Source: Byssothecium circinans (Eukaryota; Ascomycota; Dothideomycetes; Pleosporales; Massarinaceae). From it: a stretch of DNA of 16,154 nucleotides. Shown here in pieces: positions 8,675-16,154 of the stretch. Under the pieces are notes generated by a model, which saw only the letters and a program-made list of their open reading frames with translations, made no database searches and had not been told where the DNA came from. Numbering within the stretch: the first letter of the stretch is position 1; the number at the start of each line of letters is the position of its first letter. A program made the position numbers and the translations under genes. The stretch is taken from assembly GCA_010015675.1 (NCBI GenBank), contig ML977006.1, positions 268,204 to 284,357 on the forward strand, given 5' to 3'.

Positions 8675-9135
8675 TATTATAAGATAATGTATGAGCGCAG
8701 CTACGCGAGAATGATACACTTAGGGAGAGTATTAGATAGTAGGGCGTTAGGTAGGGCTAGTGCGTTAGTCACGTAAACGTGATCCTACTAAGGCTTAAAG
8801 ATCCTATAGATCCTAGGATTAGATAGAGATCCTAGGAACTAAAGGAGCAGTAGCTTAGGATAGGATTAAGGACTTAGTAGAGGAATAGAATAAGTAGTAT
8901 AAAGACTAGGTAGATTTTTTTTATCTTTTAAGTTTTAGTTCTTTATAGTTAACTCTCTATAGTTTATCTCTTACCTAAATTAATACTTAGTTATTCTATT
9001 ATTCGTTATAGAATTAGTTACTTTTACACGTTTACTTCTTAAACTACTAAAGTATACTACCTAACGTATATACTATACACCCCCTAACCTCCCCTAACAT
9101 AGATTAGGATTTAGTTAGTATACCTCTTAGTAATA
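8675..9135 (+). repeat. 5' LTR of gypsy copy B (461 bp)
   Basis: Starts TATTATAAGATAATG and ends TAGTAATA; the ancestral ends were probably TG...CA. It matches 3153-3611, 15777-16154 and inverted 5889-6349. The imperfect palindrome CCTAGGAT / ATCCTAGG with a 9-base loop is at 8812-8836. It would have carried the element's promoter, but no specific promoter motif can be claimed. Confidence 0.92.
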
Positions 9136-9155
9136 CTTTAACTATCTATAGGTTT
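9136..9155 (+). other. Putative primer-binding region, copy B
   Basis: First bases inside the 5' LTR (CTTTAACTATCTATAGG), more RIP-mutated than the same place in copy C. No tRNA match is recognised; the call rests on position only. Confidence 0.3.
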
Positions 9156-9165
9156 AAGAACTTAA

Positions 9166-10260
9166 ATGTATATAATAATAGCTCCTGCTACCCTACGTGC
9201 TACTAGTAGTAGTGTTAGTACACCTACTTTAAGTCTAACATTAGTAATAGCTAGTTAGGCTAACTAGATATAGTAATAGGCTAAATAGATTAATAGGTTA
9301 ATATAGGTGATTACTTAACTCTAGGCTAAGGATACTGTACTATATAAAAAGATTATAGCGCTAAAGAAGTATAATAAAGGATAAGATAGCTTAAAGCTAT
9401 TCCTTACTAATATAGATTTATACTATTAGTATAACTCTATAATAGGGGATTAAGATAAGATCCTCGCGGCTAGTATGCACCTAAGGGATAGGGTAGCTAC
9501 TTAGATGCAACCCTTTATAGATAACTATCTTATAAATAAGACAAAGTATTATAAGGATGACACGAAGGCTATCTTTAAGAGCTAGACAGCATTTAAAGAA
9601 AAGATTTAAAAGGTATTTAGTAAACTTAATAAAGAGACCTAAGTAGAATAGAGGATATCTTAGATCTAGTAAGAGAAGTTAGTTACTAAGTATGTAATAG
9701 AGTTTAAATAACTATAGTTAAAAATTAATTAAAATAATACACTATTACGCATAGCCTTCTATAATAGGCTAAAGGAAATAGTTAAGGATAGGATAATTTA
9801 TTATAATAAGCTAGATAACCTTTAAGACATAATTAACCTAGTTACCTAAATTAATAATAGGCTCTATAAATAAGTGCTATAGAAGAAATAAAGGGACATA
9901 ATAATTATTTTTAACTCTAGAAGATATAGGAAACTAAAAATACTATAATATAACTAAGATAGTAACGTAGTAATAATAGATAAAATCTAATAAAAAAACT
10001 AATTTAATAAGGATAAGGAAAGATAGCTAGATAGCCTAACCTATAAATAATGCTAAGAATGCTTTAAGAAGAAGGCATGTCTTTAATGTAGTAAAGTAGG
10101 ATACTTCTATAAAGACTATCTAAAAAACTAAGGATAAGCTAGTAAGCTTAGGGTAATTAAAATATAGATAGTTAAGTTTAAGGTAATGGGACCTAAGGAG
10201 GATAAGCTAGAGAAGCTATAGTAGTAGCCTACTTCTTACCTACCTTTAGAATAAGATTAG
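9166..10260 (+). pseudogene. Gypsy gag (capsid-nucleocapsid), copy B
   Basis: The frame opens at ATG 9166, although copy C has ACG there. A Ser/Thr-rich N-terminus (RATSSSVSTPT) is followed by a Gln-type stop cluster and a helical stretch ending ALKKYNKG. A Ty3-type capsid region follows: LFLTNIDLYY, ILAASMHLRDRVAT, MQPFIDNYL, AFKEKI and LLRIAFYNRLKEIVKDRI (about 9390-9790). A nucleic-acid-binding knuckle is at 10051-10130 (C-L-x-C-S-K-V-G-Y-F-Y-K-D-Y), where the CCHC His and last Cys both read Tyr through RIP-type changes. The frame can be followed to about 10260 and perhaps 10500. It differs from the pol frame and from the next ORF-like segment. Its product would have formed the particle that packages element RNA. 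Confidence 0.85.
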
Positions 10261-10457
10261 ATAATAGAACTATCTAACTATAATAACATAGAAATTATCC
10301 TAGCCTAGATAATAAGCTCTAACGTTAAGCATAAAGTAGTCTAACACCTAAACTAGATAGATAACTATAAGGTCCTTTAATAGCTTAAAGATAATCTATG
10401 CTAGATATATAGTAATAATATACATAAAGGAGGGGCCTATACTTAAGATACATTAGT

Positions 10458-11400
10458 ATAAGGAAGACACGCCCATAAAGTAGTAGTAGTAGTAATAAAA
10501 GAGTAAAGCCTATAAATAAAAGTATAATAAATTAAGATTAATAATAAATATAATAAAGTTAATTAGTATAACTACATAAGGAAACACTATATTACTTACT
10601 TATAAAAGAGGTAGAGCGTGTAATACACGCCTAGATAAGCCTCTTACGCCCTTTTCCTAAAAAGGATTATATAGAAGATAATTACTATATATACTACTTT
10701 AAATATTAGTAATAATAGCATGAACGCCTAGGATGGAGTAGGTGCTATAATACGCACTACTAGCTATATTAGCTAAGTAAGCATGTAGCAGGATATTAGC
10801 TAGCTAGTAGAATAGATAGTAAGGTATTAGTTTATAAAGATAACGTATACCTATACTACTACCCTATAGGACATCCTAAGGACCGCAACTATAAGGAGCT
10901 TAAATAGAACTAGTGTAAAGTACTACTAGGATGTATATTCTACCTCTTCCTAAAGGAAGAAGCTATATAGGCTTAGTATAAAGCTAACTATAAGCTATTA
11001 CTCCCTTCTAAGTGCCTAGCGACCGTATGTAAACGCCATGAATTCCTAACGCTTTTTAATAAGACTAAGTAAGACGCGTTTAGACGAAAAATAGCACTTA
11101 CATAATAAGTATAGTAAACGTTACTAGAAATGTAACACTAGCTATAAGGCTATCTAAAATATAGGGTAGCTAAAGATAATATCTTATATACTTAGACTAT
11201 AAGACGCCTACCTAGAGCTATTAGAAAGGAAAGTTATAATAACTTATCCTATAAATAGTACTTTAATAATATATACTAAGTACACCTCTTAAAGAAACTT
11301 AAGAAAGGTTTCTTAAAATGAGATAAACCATTAATAGAGCATGCATGCCTATCATAGACAGCCTGCTATGAAAACAGCTATTAGTTACACCTATCTAAGA
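10458..11400 (+). pseudogene. Unidentified ORF-like segment between gag and pol, copy B
   Basis: In the third frame, different from gag (frame 1) and pol (frame 2), about 310 codons can be followed. It begins with a basic stretch and a Ser run (10479-10493), then a Gln-type stop cluster. Next come protein-like pieces: YLLIKEVERVIHA, LLRPFPKKDYIEDN (about 10641-10682), KVLLGCIFYLFLKEEAI, SKCLATVCKRHEFLTLFNKT and IRRLPRAIRKES. It ends near a TAA at about 11400. All stops are TAA/TAG at RIP-able codons, but in such AT-rich sequence every frame looks similar, so the evidence is mainly composition. Most gypsy elements have protease soon after the gag knuckle; here the distance is about 1.4 kb. No family is recognised. 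Confidence 0.38.
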
Positions 11401-11559
11401 AATAAGGAGTAGGTTAGTTCCTAAAAGGACCTTAAAGGTTAAAAAACTAGGATGCTACTAGGGATAGAGTTACACTAGTAAGAGCATTCCTATAATAACC
11501 CTATATAATATATAATACCTAGATCTACTAGTTCATTAATTAAAGGTAAAGGTGCACGT

Positions 11560-11880
11560 ACATAGACGCAGGCTTATAGCACTTATAGATAGTAGAGCTG
11601 CATAGATAATTATCTCCCTATAAGTAGTTAAGAAATATAATATACTATATTAAGATAAGGAATGTTTAATATAAGTAGTATTAGCTAATAATAGACTAAT
11701 ATCCTACGGTAATAAATTCTTAAAGTTAGAAACCTAAAAAGTATTATTCTATGTACTTAAAATTAAAGATATAACATCCCTTAACATTATAGATCTTAGT
11801 AAAGAAGACATGTTAATTAGTTATAATTAGCTTAGGAAGTATAATCCTACTATTAATTAGTAGAAAGGCATAATGTTTAG
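11560..11880 (+). other. Pol domain: retropepsin-like aspartic protease
   Basis: LIALIDSRAA (about 11573-11602) corresponds to the family A-L-I-D-S-G-A motif, with Gly changed to Arg (GGA to AGA). LNIIDLSKEDMLISYN and LRKYNP (11790-11860) match the C-terminal half of fungal gypsy proteases. It would have cleaved the Gag-Pol polyprotein. Confidence 0.82.
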
Positions 11881-12079
11881 CTAAAAACTAGTGCGCAAGG
11901 TTACTAAAACATGCTATAGAAGATTAAGCCTAGTAATCTAGAGCTTACCTAGTTAGACTAGATAAATTAGTAAGATATTACCTTATAAGATTAAGAAGAT
12001 CTATAAGAAAGACCCTTCATAAATAAAAGTTATCTAGATATAGAGAGTTATATCTATAAAGGATAAACCCTAACTAATA

Positions 12080-12780
12080 ATACTACTAAAATATAAGGAG
12101 TTTTAAGATCTATTTAAAGAATAAGAGGAAACTGTATTAATAGACTACTAGGATTAGGATCATAAAATTCACCTAGAAAAAGGCGTAAAGTTGTGCCTAG
12201 GACTAATATATCTACTTACATAGGATTAGTAGAAGGAACTACAGACCTACATTAAAAAGAATATAAAATAGGGATATATATAAGAGAGTATAAGCCTAAT
12301 AGCTTTACTAATTCTCTTTATTTTAAAAAAGAATAGAAAGTTATAACTCTATGTAGATTATAGATAGCTTAACCACGTTATAAGGAAGAATTATTACCCT
12401 CTTCTTTTAATTTAGGAACTTATAGATTAACTCTAAGAAGTTTAATAGATTATGAAATTTAATATATAAGATAGATTCTATTAAATATGGATAGCTAAGG
12501 GCTTTAAATAGCTAATAGCCTTTAAAACTTACTATAGATTATATAAGTATACGGTTATGCCTTTTAGACTAATAAACGTACCTATAATATTTTAGGCACT
12601 TATTAATAGAGTACTTCATGAATACTTAGACGTTTTTATAACTGCGTACCTAGATAATATACTAGTGTATACCTTAGGAACGCTTAAGGATTATATTAAA
12701 TATATTAAGAAGGTGCTTAGAAAGCTTAGGAAGTATTAATTACCCCTATAGCTAGAGAAATGCAAATTTCACGTCATAGA
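12080..12780 (+). other. Pol domain: reverse transcriptase
   Basis: Order of motifs: KLCLGLIYLL, LYVDYRxLN (12347-12373), DRFYxIWIAKG, FKTYYRLYKYTVMPFRLIN and the catalytic box AYLDNILVY (YLDN at 12647-12658, where the family has YLDD or YVDD). LEKCKFHVIEIDYLGFII closes the domain. The Asp-to-Asn change alone should abolish polymerase activity. Confidence 0.92.
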
Positions 12781-12984
12781 GATAGACTACTTAGGATTTA
12801 TTATTTTATAAGACGGCATTACTATAGACCTAAAGAAAGTCAAAACTATAAGGAAATAGCTAAAACCTAAGATAGTTAAAGACGTGTAATTTTTCCTAGG
12901 ACTTACTAACTTCTACTAGAAGTTTATTAAGGGATACTTAAAGACTATAACGCCTCTTATAGAAATTACTAAGAAGGAAAAGGG

Positions 12985-13470
12985 ATTCTAATAGGGACAA
13001 GAATAATAGAAGGCTTTTAAAAAGCTAAAAAGACTATTCTTATTAGCCCCTATGTTATAAATGCACGACCTAGGACAACTACTATAAGTAAAGATGAACG
13101 CATTAGATTACGCCTTAGGAGTAATTCTCTTATAGTAGGGTAATAATAGGAAGTAGAGACTAGTGTTCTACTACTCTTAAAAGTTCTTAAGAGTAAAACT
13201 TAACTATAACGTTTATAATAAAGAACTACTAGTAATAATAGACGCCTTTAAATAGTAGCAAGCCTAGTTAGTTAGTGCTAAATACTAGGTAGAGATGTAT
13301 TCAGATTACTAGAACCTAATAAGTTTTATAATTACTAAGAAACTTAACTAATAATAAGTTAGATAGGCTAAGATAATAGCTAACTATAACTTTAAAGTAC
13401 ACTATCACCTAGGATTACTAAATAGAGCAGTAGACACTCTTAGCTAAAGACCTAACCTTTAGGAAACAAG
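12985..13470 (+). other. Pol domain: RNase H
   Basis: KAFKKLKRLFLLAPML, then VKMNALDYALGVIL (about 13088-13132), where the family has T-D-A-S-x-x-A; the first catalytic Asp is Asn (13097-13099). YNKELLVIIDAFK keeps the Glu of the second motif. FKVHYHLGLLNRAVDTLSxRP (about 13390-13455) matches the usual end of the domain. Confidence 0.88.
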
Positions 13471-13799
13471 TCAACCTATTACGCATGATATAATTCTACA
13501 AAAAGAAGCAGATAGATGATTAGCCTACAACCAGCCACAGTTATTCTAAAGGACTTTGGTTAGACGGCTAGCTAAGGTAACTAAGGTTACATAGCTATAG
13601 GATAGAAAGCTTAAAGAGCTTACCTAAGGACTAACTAAATGCTAATAAGTAGCTAGGATAGCTTACTAGGGGCTAGAAGTACATAACTTTATAGATTACA
13701 GTTAATTAACCCTAGAATAGAGGGCAGAATATGACTTAGTTAAGCACCTTAAGATAGAACTATACTAAGATAAGGAATAGTAGATTATACCTTACGAAG

Positions 13800-14560
13800 C
13801 TCACGTACTAACCCTAATACAGAAGCTACATAAATCTAAGGAATATGGACACCTAGGGATTAATAAAATAGTTCAACGGATTTTAAATAAGTACTTAATA
13901 CCTAATGTATAAAGAGTAGTTTAGAACGTAATAGATAACTATTTAGCCTATTCTAAGAATAAGCCTAAGAGATATAAGCCTTATAGATTACTCTAATTAC
14001 TAGAACCACCTACACGCCTATAGATTAGTATTATGATAGACTTTATTATAAAGCTCCTAAAATTATTAGAACTTAGATTAGTATGGCTATGCAACTTAAT
14101 ACTAGTAATCGTTAACTAATTAACTAAAGCATTAATATTTATACTTATAAAAGAAACAGTTATAGCTAAAGAAATAGCTTATAAAGTAACTAAGGCACTT
14201 ATTAGTTAATAGGGTGCACTAGAATAGTTCATTACTAATTATAGAACACTATTTACCTCTAAGTATTAGAGCATGTTCCTAGTAAAGCTTAGGGTTAATA
14301 AGAAGCTTTTAACTAGCTTCTATCTATAGATAGATAGTTAGACGGAATGAATAAACTAGACACTAGAATAGTATCTAAGGATGTATGCTAATAAGTTATA
14401 GGATAACTAGGTTAAACTCCTACTAATAGTATAACTAGCCTACAATAGCATAAGATCCTTGATAATAGGATACTTACCGCACTACGCGAATTATAGATAT
14501 AAGCTAGTTACTTATTAGGATCCTAAGGACATTAAAAGTCTTTTAGCTAGGGCTAATAAT
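13800..14560 (+). other. Pol domain: integrase (H2C2 plus DD35E core)
   Basis: The zinc domain keeps both His (HKSKEYGHLG) but its Cys pair reads Tyr (NYLAYSKNKPKR). Core residues: Asp in IMIDFIIKLL (14039-14041), Asn in place of Asp in FITNYRTLFTSKY (14237-14239), and Glu in TExIN (14345-14347). The Asn-to-Glu step is 36 codons, so D-35-E. It is not the same sequence as the copy D integrase. Confidence 0.9.
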
Positions 14561-14728
14561 AAGGCATGACTTCTTCATAAATTACATAACGAATTAAGCT
14601 GATAAATTACTTAAAGGAACCTTACAACAGCTAAATTAGTAAATAAGAAAAGGCTTAAGGGACTAACCTTTAAAGAGAGGGATAAAGTTTTCCTATTATA
14701 AAAAAATTTAAAAACTAAATAACTATGC

Positions 14729-15035
14729 AATAAACTAGATAACCTCTAAATAGGACTATTCTAGATCCTAGAGGTTAAGGGACTAGTAACGTTTAAGCTA
14801 GAGCTCCCTAAAGGCATATATATACACCTTATCTTTTATAAATTACTCCTTAAACTAGCACTACTAGACGCTAAAGTTAAGACGTGAATTAAGCTTAAGG
14901 ATAAAAACTATAAGGTTAAAGAGATTAGTGACCTATAGAAGTTTAATTATTAGTAGAAATACTTAGTTAAGTAGAAGGACTAGCTAGATAGCTAGAATAC
15001 CTAAGAACTAATATAGAATCTTATAGACTATAAGT
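14729..15035 (+). other. Pol domain: integrase C-terminal module and chromodomain
   Basis: LDNL ... LELPKGIYIHLIFYKLLL is followed by the chromodomain YKVKEISDL ... KYLVKxKDxLDSxNT (14909-15010), in the pol frame. This places the family among chromoviruses. The sequence spans the empty site (14720-14736) of the pogo-like insertion seen in copy A. Confidence 0.85.
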
Positions 15036-15169
15036 AATTAGTAAAGGACTACTACTAGTAGTATCTAAAGGTAACGACTCCATATTTACTCTGAAAGTAG
15101 AAAAGTTAAAAGATAAAGAAGGATTAAAAGAGGTTAAAGAAGGATTAGCCTATAACTAGCCTAGGTTAG

Positions 15170-15724
15170 TCAATAATAGTTTAGAAGCGGCAGTTTAGCT
15201 AAAATAGTAGTTTCTATACTTTTTAAAGTCTCTACCTCTTAAGTGGCATCTATTATAGTTAGGATATAATAATCCTAGTTTATAAAAGAGTACTTATAGG
15301 CTTCTAACTTAGCTAGCTCCACGTAAAGCTAAGTAGACTTAGCTTAAAGCCGCATAGCCTCTACCTTAGAATAAAGAAGTGTAATTTACTTTTTCTCCTT
15401 CTTAGTCTACACTTTCTCTTACTCCTCTTTAGGGATGAATAAACTGCACTTAGCATAAACCTAAATATAGGTGGTGCACTAACCTATAGCTACATCTATA
15501 AAATAATAAAGCTTATGCTTCTAATAGCGTTTATAACTAGGTATCATCTCTAGTCCTTAAGAATAAATTTAGTTAGCATAATAGTAATAGCGCGCGGTTA
15601 ATAACTTAGACAGAACCTTAGGTATAGTTAGGTAAAGGTTAGTAAAACCCTAAAGGAGGCTATAATACTATAAGTAACTAGGGACACGCATAACTTATAT
15701 ATTAGCTATGAGGAGAAGTAGCAT
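15170..15724 (-). pseudogene. Antisense ORF in the gypsy 3' region (copy B), 184 codons, unknown function
   Basis: On the minus strand one frame runs from an ATG at 15724-15722 (MLLLLIANI) to a TGA at 15172-15170. It is broken internally only by TAA/TAG at RIP-able codons. Segments in order: VMRVPSYL, LTIPKVLSKLLTARYYYYAN, MIPSYKRY, HKLYYFIDVAIG, a Cys motif (C-T-T-Y-I-x-V-Y-A-K-C-S-L-F-I-P, where the Tyr after T-T could be a mutated Cys), a Lys/Glu-rich stretch, and KVEAMRL / VELAKLEA, which could be helical or coiled. The same frame occurs in copy A. No family is recognised. The position, opposite to pol and ending just before it, would suit a separately expressed antisense gene, but chance openness after discounting RIP stops cannot be excluded. 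Confidence 0.45.
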
Positions 15725-15762
15725 AGCAGACACACTACTTAGGATATTAGGATAATAACCTT

Positions 15763-15773
15763 AAAGAGGGGGA
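15763..15773 (+). promoter_or_regulatory. Polypurine tract, copy B
   Basis: AAAGAGGGGGA, identical to 3139-3149, followed by TAA and the LTR start at 15777. This is the plus-strand priming site. Confidence 0.82.
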
Positions 15774-15776
15774 TAA

Positions 15777-16154
15777 TATTACAAGATAATATATAAGCGC
15801 AGCTACGTAAGAATAATACGCTTAAGGAGAGTATTAGATAGTAGAGCGCTAAGTAGGGCTAGTGCGTTAGTCACGTAATTATAATCCTACTAAGGCTTAA
15901 AGATCCTATAGATCCTAGGATTAGATAGAGATCCTAGGAACTAAAGAAGCAGCGGCTTAGGATAGGATTAAGGACTTAGTAGAGAAATAGAATAAGTAGT
16001 ATAAAGACTAGATAGATTTCTTTTATCTTTTAAGTTCTAGTTCTTTATAGTTAACTCTTTATAGTTTATCTCTTACCTAGATTAATACTTAGTTATTCTA
16101 TTATTAGTTATAGAATTAGTTACTTTTATACATTTACCTCTTAAACTACTAAAG
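15777..16154 (+). repeat. 3' LTR of gypsy copy B, cut by the window end
   Basis: Starts TATTACAAGATAATA, retaining the C that is T in the other copies and so supporting an ancestral TGTTACAAG start. It matches the first ~380 bases of 8675-9135, with mostly transition differences. The palindrome is at 15914-15938. About 80 bases of the LTR and the target duplication lie beyond the window. Confidence 0.9.

Larger units (their letters stand above)
11429..15170 (+). pseudogene. Gypsy pol polyprotein, copy B
   Basis: One frame (codon starts as at 11579, 12347, 14039) holds aspartic protease, reverse transcriptase, RNase H, H2C2 integrase, DD35E core and chromodomain, without indels over about 3.7 kb but with dozens of TAG/TAA stops. 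The active sites are damaged: protease D-S-G reads D-S-R, RT Y-L-D-D reads Y-L-D-N, the RNase H first Asp reads Asn, and the integrase second Asp reads Asn. All are G-to-A or C-to-T. The enzyme set would copy element RNA into DNA and integrate it, with the chromodomain guiding target choice. The 5' limit is uncertain because no convincing start is seen after gag, and the 3' end of the charged tail is also uncertain. Confidence 0.9.
8675..16154 (+). mobile_element. Ty3/gypsy chromovirus copy B, nearly complete
   Basis: 5' LTR, gag, an extra ORF-like segment, pol (protease, RT, RNase H, integrase, chromodomain), 3' region with antisense ORF, polypurine tract and a 3' LTR truncated by the window end (about 80 bases missing). 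The gene order with integrase after RNase H defines Ty3/gypsy. It is the reference copy for A and C. It sits inside copy D; the bases before it are TTTAC (8670-8674), whose duplicate should follow the 3' LTR beyond 16154. The two LTRs differ mostly by transitions, consistent with RIP rather than age alone. Confidence 0.93.

Noticed and set aside
9136..9155. Primer-binding site for a named tRNA
   Set aside because: Neither copy B nor the less mutated copy C could be matched by eye to a specific tRNA 3' end, so no tRNA is named.
1..16154. tRNA or rRNA genes, bacterial or mitochondrial origin, alternative genetic code with TAG/TAA read as Gln
   Set aside because: No RNA gene was recognised. Eukaryotic Ty3/gypsy and Fot1-type elements exclude bacteria and mitochondria. 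TAG/TAA also replace Trp codons, and catalytic residues are lost, so mutation rather than code reassignment explains the stops.

Overview
This window is a graveyard of nested transposable elements from an AT-rich, repeat-filled stretch of a filamentous ascomycete (Pezizomycotina-type) genome. No intact host gene is visible. Almost every C of CpA (and G of TpG) has become T (or A). The sequence is saturated with TpA, and recognisable reading frames are broken mainly by TAG and TAA at places where CAG, CAA or TGG would be expected. That is the signature of repeat-induced point mutation (RIP) with CpA preference. The species cannot be named from the sequence.

Layout. (1) 1-252: AT-rich sequence ending in a GC-richer terminal-repeat remnant of a pogo/Fot1-like transposon. 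(2) 263-2102: a full-length Fot1/pogo-class element with ~60 bp terminal inverted repeats, TA target duplication and a RIP-killed transposase (psq-like HTH, CENPB-type HTH, DD35D core, CCHC knuckle). It sits inside (3) copy A of a Ty3/gypsy retrotransposon, of which 253-262 and 2103-3611 are visible (pol tail with chromodomain, 3' region, polypurine tract, 3' LTR), on the + strand. (4) 3612-6349: copy C of the same gypsy family on the - strand (5' LTR, gag, an extra ORF-like segment), cut at 3612 by copy A. (5) 6350-8674: copy D, a different chromodomain-bearing gypsy family on the - strand (RNase H tail, integrase, chromodomain). (6) 8675-16154: copy B, a nearly complete + strand member of the A/C family (5' LTR, gag, extra ORF-like segment, protease-RT-RNase H-integrase-chromodomain in one frame, antisense ORF, polypurine tract, 3' LTR running off the window).

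The simplest insertion history is that D is the host of both C and B, A went into C, and two pogo-like elements went into A. C and B form a 2.7 kb inverted repeat around D, with the two 5' LTRs pointing outward.

None of the proteins can be functional: catalytic Asp residues of the transposase, reverse transcriptase, RNase H and both integrases read Asn, and zinc-binding His/Cys often read Tyr, all by RIP-type transitions. The most interesting unexplained items are a conserved antisense ORF (184 codons in B) with a Cys motif in the 3' region of the gypsy family (copies A and B), and an extra ORF-like segment of about 310 codons between gag and pol (copies B and C). Coordinates were read by eye and no database search was made.
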